Below are positions 1 through 5,884 of a stretch of 7,155 nt of DNA, piece by piece. The DNA lies in assembly GCA_013314865.1 (NCBI GenBank), contig JABUEV010000122.1:1-7155 (forward strand), read 5' to 3'. The number at the start of each line of letters is the position of its first letter. Position 1 is the stretch's first letter. The position numbers and the translations under genes were made by a program. Source of the stretch: Bacteroidales bacterium. Its GTDB lineage: Bacteria; Bacteroidota; Bacteroidia; Bacteroidales; VadinHA17. The notes beneath the pieces were generated by a model. The model had not been told where the DNA came from, made no database searches, and saw only the letters and a list, made by a program, of their open reading frames with translations.

Positions 1-549
1 AACCAGGAATATCAATCCGGCAATTATAAAAAGCCAGATTTTAACAACCGGCATTTCTTTATGTTTAAGCTCCTGGCTGATAACATCAGACTTAATTCCG
101 GTTAAAACGTAATAAAGAAACAAACCAAAGAAAATCAAAAGAATAAGTCCGTCGAAACGTGACAGCACCTTATTTTCTGACAGAAAGCTATTGGAAAGCA
201 AAAAAAGTATAATTACTGCCATAAGTGAAAAAGGTATTTCCCTCCGTACAGTACCTGAGCTGACAACAAGCGGGGTAATTAATCCGGCAATACCCAGTAT
301 CACATAAAGGTTGAAGTTATTACTGCCAATAATATTCCCGTAGACGATATCTCCATTTCCCTGGAAAGCTGCAAAAGTATTTACCACAAACTCAGGCATA
401 GATGTACCGAATGCAATAACAGTCAGTCCGATTGCCAGATCCGGAACTTTATACCTGCGTGCCAGGGCCGATCCGCCGTCCACCAGCCAGTCAGCACCTT
501 TAATCAGTAATCCCAGTCCGAGACATAATAGAAAAATTTGGAGAATCAT
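1..549 (-). CDS. Sodium/calcium exchanger family protein (YrbG-type, CaCA superfamily), N-terminal half; gene runs off the window
   Basis: Inner-membrane cation antiporter, by family expected to exchange Ca2+ for Na+ or H+. The frame opens with ATG at 549 and stays open for 183 codons to the window edge, so the second half is missing; YrbG-type proteins usually have about 310-330 residues. The first alpha repeat is clear: GLTVIAFGTSMPEF at about residues 41-54, with the conserved acidic cation ligand E53, then GNIIGSNNFN at 71-80. Hydrophobic helices can be seen at about 2-18, 36-60, 68-98, 105-121, 131-150 and from 169 on, with a short basic loop (VRRE, 101-104). Usual family residues at these sites are GTS-x-PEL and GN-x-x-GSN, so the motif is intact. 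The start follows a 97-base gap after rsgA and has no Shine-Dalgarno, as usual in Bacteroidota. The ion actually transported cannot be told from sequence. The second alpha repeat lies outside the window. Confidence 0.9.
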   Translation of the reverse strand, partial: MILQIFLLCLGLGLLIKGADWLVDGGSALARRYKVPDLAIGLTVIAFGTSMPEFVVNTFAAFQGNGDIVYGNIIGSNNFNLYVILGIAGLITPLVVSSGTVRREIPFSLMAVIILFLLSNSFLSENKVLSRFDGLILLIFFGLFLYYVLTGIKSDVISQELKHKEMPVVKIWLFIIAGLIFLV

Positions 550-563
550 TTTTTAAGGTTTTA

Positions 564-587
564 TTATCACAATTTATCGATTGATAA
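564..587. repeat. AT-rich interrupted inverted repeat upstream of the exchanger gene
   Basis: Read on the minus strand, TTATCAAT is followed by CGATAA and then ATTGTGATAA. The outer TTATC/GATAA and inner AAT/ATT arms pair, leaving a small bulge and a six-base loop. A nested TTATC-AATC-GATAA palindrome sits at 574-587. The element lies 15 bases ahead of the exchanger ATG at 549, so it could be an operator or a weak 5'-leader hairpin. It has only one G-C pair per arm, so chance is a serious alternative. The rest of the 550-646 gap shows no convincing promoter. Confidence 0.25.
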
Positions 588-646
588 CAGGCCGCTTCTG
601 AGGAGTCGATTCTTAATTCTATTTATTGTGGAACATGGGACATACC

Positions 647-1717
647 TTAACGGCCTTTCTGTTTAACATCCTTTTTAAGATAGTCCTTTATTATTTTTCC
701 GAAGATTTTATCTTTTCTCCTTCTCTCAGCAACGGTCGATTCAAAATATTCTTTTTCGCGCCGCATTTTGAGGTAGTTGGCGTATGAGGCTTTATCTATC
801 ACGCCATTTTCAACTGCCTCTATGACTGCACACCCGGTCTCAGATGTGTGAGTGCAGTCACTGAACTTACATTTGTCTGACAATTCATAAATCTTGTCGA
901 AAGTTGATTCAAGTCCTTCAGCGGAATCAGCAATGCCGACTTCCCTCATACCCGGGTTGTCAATCAGAATTCCGCCATTTTCAAGAATGAACAATTCCCT
1001 GTGACTTGTTACATGCCTGCCTTTGCCGGTGCTCATGCTTATGGATTCCGTGCGCATTAATGTTCTTCCGGAAAGATTATTCAGAAGCGTCGATTTCCCT
1101 ACCCCTGAAGAACCAAGCATGCAATATGTCATCCCTTTTTTTATTGTTTTCTTCAATTCTTCATAGCCCTCTTTTGTCTCGTTGCTTATTTCAATGAAAG
1201 GGACATTTTCAATACGGGTTTTAATGCTTTCCCTTATTTCCGTTCTGCGGGCTTCATCAGCCAGGTCGGTTTTACTTATTAAGATTACCGGCCTGACACC
1301 TGATGAGTTGCAGATAGTAAGGTATCTTTCGATCCTGTTGATGTTGAAATCCCTATCGGCAGACTGGACAATAAAGGCATAATCAATATTGGTTCCGATT
1401 ATTTGCACCTCTCCGTATTGGCCAGGAGCCTGTCTTTTAATAATTGAAAATCGTGGAAGTATTTTGTGAATAATTGCAAAATCAGAATCATAAACCGACA
1501 TTAAGACCCAGTCGCCGACTGCGGGAAAATCTTCCCGTCCGCGTGCAGTAAACCTCATATTTCCGGTAATTTCTGCCTCAACCTCACCTTTAACTGATGT
1601 CACAATATAGCGTTCCTTATGTTCCACAGTTACCCTGCCTTTCTCAAATTCTGTCAGACCATTGTATGATATGAATTTGTCATATTCGTTCCTGTATCCG
1701 AGATCTTCGAGTGTCAT
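647..1717 (-). CDS. rsgA: Ribosome small subunit-dependent GTPase A (RsgA/YjeQ)
   Basis: Circularly permuted GTPase that acts late in 30S subunit maturation in the cytoplasm; GTP hydrolysis is stimulated by the 30S subunit. The 356 residues fit the family (about 290-350). N-terminal OB-fold at about 35-95, including the FPAVGDWV stretch at 64-71. The permuted motif order is visible: G4 as SKTDL (148-152, in place of NKxDL), G5-like ISNET (177-181), G1/P-loop GSSGVGKST (202-210), G2 region TGKGRHVTSHRE (230-241), and G3 as DNPG (253-256, usually DTPG). The C-terminal zinc site is complete: C283, C288, H290, C296, in C-x4-C-x-H-x5-C spacing. A basic tail follows (321-356). The MTLEDLGY-type N-terminus suggests the longer RsgA variant that I recall from Firmicutes and Bacteroidota; a second, shorter rsgA may exist elsewhere in the genome (inference). 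It starts 60 bases after the barrel gene with no clear promoter between, so co-transcription is possible. Confidence 0.95.
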   Translation of the reverse strand: MTLEDLGYRNEYDKFISYNGLTEFEKGRVTVEHKERYIVTSVKGEVEAEITGNMRFTARGREDFPAVGDWVLMSVYDSDFAIIHKILPRFSIIKRQAPGQYGEVQIIGTNIDYAFIVQSADRDFNINRIERYLTICNSSGVRPVILISKTDLADEARRTEIRESIKTRIENVPFIEISNETKEGYEELKKTIKKGMTYCMLGSSGVGKSTLLNNLSGRTLMRTESISMSTGKGRHVTSHRELFILENGGILIDNPGMREVGIADSAEGLESTFDKIYELSDKCKFSDCTHTSETGCAVIEAVENGVIDKASYANYLKMRREKEYFESTVAERRRKDKIFGKIIKDYLKKDVKQKGR

Positions 1718-1777
1718 TTTGATTGTTTTAATCTTGCCTTTTAACAGATTGAACAGAAAACATTGATAACATCCTGC

Positions 1778-2479
1778 CTATTTCAATTTGAATGTAAGTC
1801 CAGCGTTAATTCTGAACCCTGTCCATCCTGTCTTTACAGGTATTTCATTGACTGCTACAACAGCGTATTTATTACCTTTCAGATGGAGTTTGCTTCCGGT
1901 GTCATATAAATAGCCGCAGGATACAGTTCCTGATAATTTATCAATTATCGGTATGGAAGCTTTAATACCGGCCGACACCGGTACAGATACAGCAAAAAAT
2001 GATTCTGAACTTTCCTGCTTAATATCATAAACTTCCAGTTTTTCTTTCATCTTCAACTTTGTGAAGATAGCACCTGTCTCTAAGTACAGTGAAACAGAAA
2101 AGAAGCTGTTTCTTTCAATAACAGTTTCAGGTTTTATTCCTATGAAATGTCCACTGGCGATCTGGTCGAAGTAGTAAAAGCCTGAATAATCTTTTTGCCC
2201 GATCCTTGAGCCGGTTGTCGTGTATTGATATTGAATTCCAATAAGGTAATTATCAGATAATGAATAGTTAAAAGATGCTCCCATATAAAATCCGGGATTG
2301 AAATTATCAACCTTTACAATGTCAAAAGGGAGTGAATTTGTTTGCTGATTATTTAATTCCTTCAGATTATCCATGCTGAATGTCGCCAGGCCTCCATACA
2401 AACCAATAGAGCTTTGAGAAACTAACTCTAATGGCATTATTATTAAAATTACAAAGAAAAAATATTTGAATGGTTTCAT
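1778..2479 (-). CDS. Small outer-membrane beta-barrel protein, function unknown
   Basis: A 233-residue exported protein. Residues 1-22 are a signal peptide: basic MKPFK, hydrophobic YFFFVILIIMPLELV, and probable cleavage near SQ-S at 21-23. The rest alternates polar and hydrophobic residues in amphipathic strands of roughly 9-12 residues, for example FYMGASFNYSL (64-74), YLIGIQYQYTT (78-88), FFSVSLYLETGAIF (126-139), FFAVSVPVSAGIKASI (161-176) and FRINAGLTFKLK (222-233). This fits the small porin-like/PorT-like barrel families common in Bacteroidota, perhaps 8-10 strands; no family-specific motif lets me name one. The chain ends in LTFKLK, a strand-like end although the last residue is not aromatic. 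Its ATG lies 5 bases after the stop of the lipoprotein gene, so the two are almost surely one transcription unit and may form a lipoprotein-barrel complex (inference). Barrel topology is well supported; the role is not. Confidence 0.75.
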   Translation of the reverse strand: MKPFKYFFFVILIIMPLELVSQSSIGLYGGLATFSMDNLKELNNQQTNSLPFDIVKVDNFNPGFYMGASFNYSLSDNYLIGIQYQYTTTGSRIGQKDYSGFYYFDQIASGHFIGIKPETVIERNSFFSVSLYLETGAIFTKLKMKEKLEVYDIKQESSESFFAVSVPVSAGIKASIPIIDKLSGTVSCGYLYDTGSKLHLKGNKYAVVAVNEIPVKTGWTGFRINAGLTFKLK

Positions 2480-2484
2480 AAATC

Positions 2485-4332
2485 TCAGAATTCAGGAATG
2501 TTAAGCTGACGCCCGGAAGTAATAATGTGGTTTTTGAAAATTGTATACTGGCTGGTGCCAAGAATCAGGGTTTTCAATACCTGGCCAGTATTAATATCAA
2601 TAATACTATACTCAGGGCCAAAGTCTGTTGAGTGAAGCATTACGTTTCTTTCAGGATCCGTTGAATTAAAGTATCCTCCCGGCAAGGGAAACTGCGATAC
2701 AAGTCCAAAATCAGAAGTTCTTCTCTTTATGACAGAGTCATAAGTAACTAAATAGATAAACAATCCATCTATTGAAAAGAAAACATAAGCATAAGAAATC
2801 TTTTCATTTCCGATGGCTTTCCATCCGGAGGTTTCAATAGAAAAGTAAGTTATATCAGATGCTCCGGTACGGGTTGCCATTTTTGTTCCGTCAGGTGAAA
2901 TTTCAAGAATGAAATTAGTCCAGACAGTTAAGGGTATGGTATCTTTGTTGACAAGCTGTCCTGTAGCAGTGTCATAAAGATAGACCTGATCTATTCCGTC
3001 AGTTGTCAGGAGCCTGTTGTTATCTGATAGAGACAGCCCTGTTACAGATCCGGGATATGTAACGGGAGGTGCAGTAAATATTCTTTCTGTAGCGAGGTCA
3101 TTGGTTCTGATGATGTGAAAATTTTCCTGATTATTTAAATAGGCAAACCTGCTTCCATCGCTTGAGACAGCAACCAGTTCGGGATTATAGATATTCCCGG
3201 GGATAGTTGCGTCATATCTTTTTTCATCGGGCAGGTATCTGTAAATATTGTTATATGTCGCGAGCAGGACGAAATCGTGTTCGCTGACAGTTTTGGCTGT
3301 GGAGAATATCGGAATATCAGCCCTGGTGTAATGAATATATTCGGTAAACTTAAGTTTATCAAAGTCAGAAATATCAACTCCTTTAGGAATGATGGCGAGA
3401 CGCAAAATAATTCCGTTACCAAATCCGGTTTGTTGAAACGTGACATGATTTGCTTCGGCATCAGTACTTTGGTATGATTCAATGGGCAGCAATCCGTAGC
3501 TGGTATATACGTAATACATTCCGAACAATTCAAGATTTTTGGCTTTGTCCCATCTTACATCAAGAGTTCCGTCATCATGCCAGTCTGCAGTAATGCCTGT
3601 TAAGTTGTCCTGGAATAAACAGGGCAGACCATCATAATTTCCATAAGGAGTTACAATTATTATCTGATATTCTGCGTCCTGCCCTTCCCAGAATGACCTG
3701 TCAGTATAAGTTGACTGGAGCGGATTCGTGATTTCAGCAATCTTCTCCTGTGCCTGCTGGTATGGTTTAAATTTTCTGAAAATAATATATCTGTTAAAAT
3801 TAGGATGATTAAACGCAGGCCAGGATAATTTCAAACCCTCCGGATTGTGAACCTTTTCAAACTCAATTAAAAATGGCCCCTGAGGGAGTGCCTGGTCTAT
3901 TATTACCGGCCAGTCAAGTTCATAAATATACCCTTCTGCACCAAGTTTGTCTGCAATGCTTCCTGTGCCTGATGAGGTGATAAGGACAATATTAAGATTG
4001 TATTTCCCGGCAGGAAACTCGTCAGGATTTATGCTGAAGGAAAATGACTGGGGATTTTCAACAGTATAATTATGAAGTACCTTATCTCCAATACTGATTG
4101 TAACAGATAAGATTTTATTCTGTGTGCCGCTTACAGTGTAGGTGAAGTCAGTGGTATTACCGATCTTAATGGTATCATTATATCCGTTCAGGTTTATTGT
4201 AACGGGAGGGCCCTCATTGGATGGTCTTTCAATTTCGGTGATGGGAATATCATGCGGCTGAAATTCACATGATACCATAAAAAAAGAGAAGATAAATGTT
4301 ATTGCCGGAATGGCAAGCCTGAAATTTTGCAT
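2485..4332 (-). CDS. Large lipoprotein with Ig/Fn3-like modules and a C-terminal beta-propeller-like domain
   Basis: A 615-residue protein with a type II signal peptide: hydrophobic IPAITFIFSFFMV, then lipobox MVSC with the lipidated Cys at 22, followed by EFQPHD. Lipidation and envelope location are well supported; surface exposure is not shown. About residues 40-145 look like an Ig-like/bacterial-surface beta-sandwich (VTINLNG, FTYTVSG, FPAGKYNLNIVL). About 150-235 resembles an Fn3 module (LKLSWPAFNHPNFNRYIIFRK, then AEYQIIIVTPYG), and 240-330 a second, weaker one (LDVRWDKAKN). From about 340 the chain has short repeats typical of WD40/YVTN-like propellers: SSDGSRFAYL (390-399), SLSDNNRLLT (434-443), ISPDGTKMAT (478-487), SIDGLFIYLV (520-529) and DPERNVML (559-566). 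No catalytic motif is visible, which points to a binding or scaffold role (inference). It is encoded just ahead of the barrel gene (5-base gap). I see no C-terminal sorting domain for type IX secretion. I do not recognise a named family. Confidence 0.87.
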   Translation of the reverse strand: MQNFRLAIPAITFIFSFFMVSCEFQPHDIPITEIERPSNEGPPVTINLNGYNDTIKIGNTTDFTYTVSGTQNKILSVTISIGDKVLHNYTVENPQSFSFSINPDEFPAGKYNLNIVLITSSGTGSIADKLGAEGYIYELDWPVIIDQALPQGPFLIEFEKVHNPEGLKLSWPAFNHPNFNRYIIFRKFKPYQQAQEKIAEITNPLQSTYTDRSFWEGQDAEYQIIIVTPYGNYDGLPCLFQDNLTGITADWHDDGTLDVRWDKAKNLELFGMYYVYTSYGLLPIESYQSTDAEANHVTFQQTGFGNGIILRLAIIPKGVDISDFDKLKFTEYIHYTRADIPIFSTAKTVSEHDFVLLATYNNIYRYLPDEKRYDATIPGNIYNPELVAVSSDGSRFAYLNNQENFHIIRTNDLATERIFTAPPVTYPGSVTGLSLSDNNRLLTTDGIDQVYLYDTATGQLVNKDTIPLTVWTNFILEISPDGTKMATRTGASDITYFSIETSGWKAIGNEKISYAYVFFSIDGLFIYLVTYDSVIKRRTSDFGLVSQFPLPGGYFNSTDPERNVMLHSTDFGPEYSIIDINTGQVLKTLILGTSQYTIFKNHIITSGRQLNIPEF

Positions 4333-4438
4333 TATTTAAAAATTCATCTGATTAAGCCCGGAAATATAATAACGAACTTAACTATTTATTATGATTTTCG
4401 GCCTTTTATTTTCTCAGGAAGATTAATTAAAAGGTCAA

Positions 4439-5599
4439 TTACTTATTATAAAATTCACAAACCTTCTTAAATACCATGTCAAAATCTTCTTTAACTTTTC
4501 CTGACCTGTCATTATTGAACGGGAAAGGGTTTTCATGTATGTAAGGCCTGTCAAAATCAAGTTCATCAACTTTTATATTAATATCGCGGTATGCTCCTTT
4601 GAGTGTATTGATAACTTCAAATGAAGGTATGACGCGGTCTTTCATGAGTGTTATTGCATAAATCTGTTTTTCGTATTTTTTCAGCAACTCCTCCCTGAAA
4701 CTTCTCATTTTCTGATAATCGAGCATGGAGTAGAAAACTTTGCCCTCAAGATGATCCTGTTTTATATAATGATTCAGCAGATTGTCTTTCTGAATTATTT
4801 TGTCAAAATGTTCAATTAGGTATGAATACAGGGCAACGTTAGCTTCACTGTCGAGAATGAATTTTGATACAGGTGAAAGACGGTTGAATGCAGCACCACT
4901 GCAGAACAGACATACTTTGGTGCGCGAAAAATAATCGTTGTGGTTTGTCAGTTTCAGTAACATCGACAGGAATCCGCCGATTGAATAAGAGAAAATATCA
5001 AACTCAAAATCCTTGCTTATCAGTTCATGATTTCCTGACTTGCAGTTTTCTATAAAGTGAATGACATCATAATAGGTCTGAAGACCTGACCATATAAAAC
5101 GCTGAGGCATTGAATGAAGCCGGATGCTGATGGCTACATTTGACAATGTGCATTGTACTATATTCGGATACCTCTCCTTCCTCTGCTCGCTTAACCTGAA
5201 CATTTCCCTTACACTGCTCCATGATTTCGGAGCTCTCTGCATGTGGAATGCAATCGGAAAAAGCACTACCGGACTGCCTGTACCCCTGCATATTGCATCG
5301 GCCCATGGCAGATATTTGCTCCAGTCTTTTTCGTTAAAGCCGTGAAAAAGGAATACCACTTTTCGTGCTTTTTTAAGTCCTTCCGGCTTAACGATCTGAT
5401 AATTGAAATGTCGGTTCTCCTCAACAGAAATATCCTTAATATTCACGCCGTCATTTAAGTTTCCGAGATCGGTATAAAAAGGGAAATTGTTCTCTAGATC
5501 TGAATCGTGAATTTCGCAATGATAGTTTTCAGCTCCCGGAAGTATTTTATGTGACAGTGATTCAAAACTGAATTCCTGAATTTCTGTTTTACTATTCAT
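4439..5599 (-). CDS. Uncharacterised alpha/beta-hydrolase-fold protein
   Basis: A 386-residue protein without signal peptide or membrane segment, so probably cytoplasmic. Alpha/beta-hydrolase landmarks appear in the right order: strand plus oxyanion-type turn VVFLFHGFNEKDW (81-93, HG at 86-87); nucleophile elbow FDIFSYSIGGF (200-210), with Ser206 the predicted nucleophile; acid region LMKDRVIPSFEV (318-329), with Asp321; and a late histidine in RPYIHENPFPF (351-361), His355. The elbow is S-x-S-x-G-G rather than the usual G-x-S-x-G. An unusual insert with IAFHMQRAPKSWSS (116-129) follows the oxyanion strand. From memory this resembles a Bacteroidota family catalogued as DUF6051; I could not check that. 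Substrate is unknown: esterase, lipase, peptidase and thioesterase are all open. The first 60 residues are not typical of the fold. The ATG at 5599 overlaps the TGA of a small upstream ORF as ATGA, and no better start exists nearby. A 106-base gap separates it from the lipoprotein gene. Confidence 0.82.
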   Translation of the reverse strand: MNSKTEIQEFSFESLSHKILPGAENYHCEIHDSDLENNFPFYTDLGNLNDGVNIKDISVEENRHFNYQIVKPEGLKKARKVVFLFHGFNEKDWSKYLPWADAICRGTGSPVVLFPIAFHMQRAPKSWSSVREMFRLSEQRKERYPNIVQCTLSNVAISIRLHSMPQRFIWSGLQTYYDVIHFIENCKSGNHELISKDFEFDIFSYSIGGFLSMLLKLTNHNDYFSRTKVCLFCSGAAFNRLSPVSKFILDSEANVALYSYLIEHFDKIIQKDNLLNHYIKQDHLEGKVFYSMLDYQKMRSFREELLKKYEKQIYAITLMKDRVIPSFEVINTLKGAYRDINIKVDELDFDRPYIHENPFPFNNDRSGKVKEDFDMVFKKVCEFYNK

Positions 5600-5715
5600 A
5601 TTTCAACCAATAAATAATAACCCCGATTTTTCAGGGGCTGTGCATAAAATTGCAAAATGCAAAGAAACAACAATATTTCAAACCTTCGTATCCTGTTCAT
5701 CTTTGCTATCATCAT
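5596..5715 (-). CDS. Possible small secreted-peptide ORF (34-39 codons) overlapping the hydrolase start
   Basis: A short open frame below normal gene-calling size. From ATG at 5715 it has 39 codons; starting at the in-frame ATG at 5700 it has 34, giving MNRIRRFE followed by ILLFLCILQFYAQP, then a short tail ending YYLLVEI. This has the form of a signal peptide: basic start, 11-residue hydrophobic core, FYAQ cleavage-like site. A mature peptide would have only about 12-14 residues. Its TGA (5598-5596) overlaps the hydrolase ATG (5599-5597) as ATGA, an arrangement that often couples translation. Against it: no ribosome binding site, AT-rich DNA easily gives hydrophobic codons, two terminator-like hairpins lie before and inside it, and the opposite strand carries a similar short hydrophobic ORF. 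It may be a real peptide gene, a leader peptide, the remnant of a deleted secreted-protein gene, or chance. Confidence 0.3.
   Translation of the reverse strand: MMIAKMNRIRRFEILLFLCILQFYAQPLKNRGYYLLVEI
5619..5639 (-). terminator. Weak terminator-like hairpin just upstream of the hydrolase gene
   Basis: On the minus strand AGCCCC pairs with GGGGTT (four G-C pairs, one G-T wobble, one A-T) around a nine-base A-rich loop TGAAAAATC, followed by U-rich TTATTATTTATT. It ends about 20 bases before the hydrolase ATG and lies inside the small ORF. It could be a weak intrinsic terminator, an attenuator in the hydrolase leader, or coding sequence that folds by chance. The tail is interrupted by A residues, which lowers confidence. 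Confidence 0.3.
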
Positions 5716-5716
5716 G

Positions 5717-5769
5717 AAAAAACAACCGGGCTTTTCCCTGTAAAAAGATCCTTGATAAGCAATCCCGGT
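5717..5769 (-). terminator. Candidate branched hairpin with U-tract downstream of the RibD-C-like gene
   Basis: Minus-strand ACCGGG (5769-5764) pairs perfectly with CCCGGT (5730-5725). Directly inside the 3' arm, CTTTT (5747-5743) pairs with AAAAG (5735-5731) around a seven-base loop, and a tiny CTT-ATC-AAG fold can form in the remaining left side. The 3' arm is followed by TG and then six T residues (5722-5717). This suits an intrinsic terminator for the reductase-like gene, whose stop lies about 115 bases upstream, though the enclosed loop is long (33 bases). The T-run stops one base before the upstream ATG of the small ORF, so a leader/attenuator role is also possible. Confidence 0.4.
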
Positions 5770-5884
5770 GTTATTGTTATCGTTGCCGATAATTTTAATG
5801 CCTTAATAAATTAAGTTTTGATGAAAATATTCTGAAGAGTTTATAATCTTGAGAAAGACATGAAAAAAATAATATCCATTTTTT

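Larger units (their letters stand above)
5600..5884. other. Intergenic region between the hydrolase gene and the RibD-C-like gene
   Basis: This 285-base AT-rich gap holds the two hairpins and the small ORF described separately. It also has a 14-base inverted repeat CTTAATAAATTAAG at 5802-5815, about 70 bases after the reductase stop, which could be an operator or a weak stem. I searched the minus strand for a TTG plus TAnnTTTG promoter for the hydrolase and found no good match. A cluster of TGCA tetramers at 5641-5661 is noticeable, but it falls in the small ORF. Confidence 0.5.

Noticed and set aside
1006..1382. Two overlapping plus-strand ORFs of about 65 codons
   Set aside because: They lie fully opposite rsgA, whose motifs are unmistakable, and their translations show no domain features.
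580..1771. The 10-mer ATTGATAACA occurring 31 bases ahead of the exchanger start (580-589) and 45 bases ahead of rsgA (1762-1771) as a shared operator
   Set aside because: A ten-base AT-rich match in 7 kb is easily chance, the positions relative to the starts differ, and the second copy lacks the flanking palindrome.
3135..3533. 132-codon minus-strand ORF in another frame of the lipoprotein gene, and a plus-strand ORF opposite it
   Set aside because: The lipoprotein frame is open for 615 codons with signal peptide and repeats; the alternative frames look compositionally random.
4361..4368. TATATTTC as a -7 promoter box for the lipoprotein gene
   Set aside because: One base from TAnnTTTG, but no TTG at a suitable distance upstream; too weak to call although the gene probably has a promoter in this 106-base gap.
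4402..4434. CCTTTTA/TAAAAGG inverted repeat downstream of the hydrolase gene as a terminator
   Set aside because: The stem is AT-rich, the loop is 19 bases, and no T-run follows on the minus strand.
5067..5458. Three ORFs of 71-79 codons on both strands inside the hydrolase gene
   Set aside because: Shadows of the hydrolase frame, which has the catalytic motifs in order.
5657..5743. Plus-strand 28-codon ORF with a hydrophobic stretch (ILFIFAIIM) opposite the small minus-strand ORF
   Set aside because: No coupling to any gene, no promoter, no cleavage-like site, and no other plus-strand gene in the window; it mainly shows that this AT-rich DNA gives hydrophobic codons easily.
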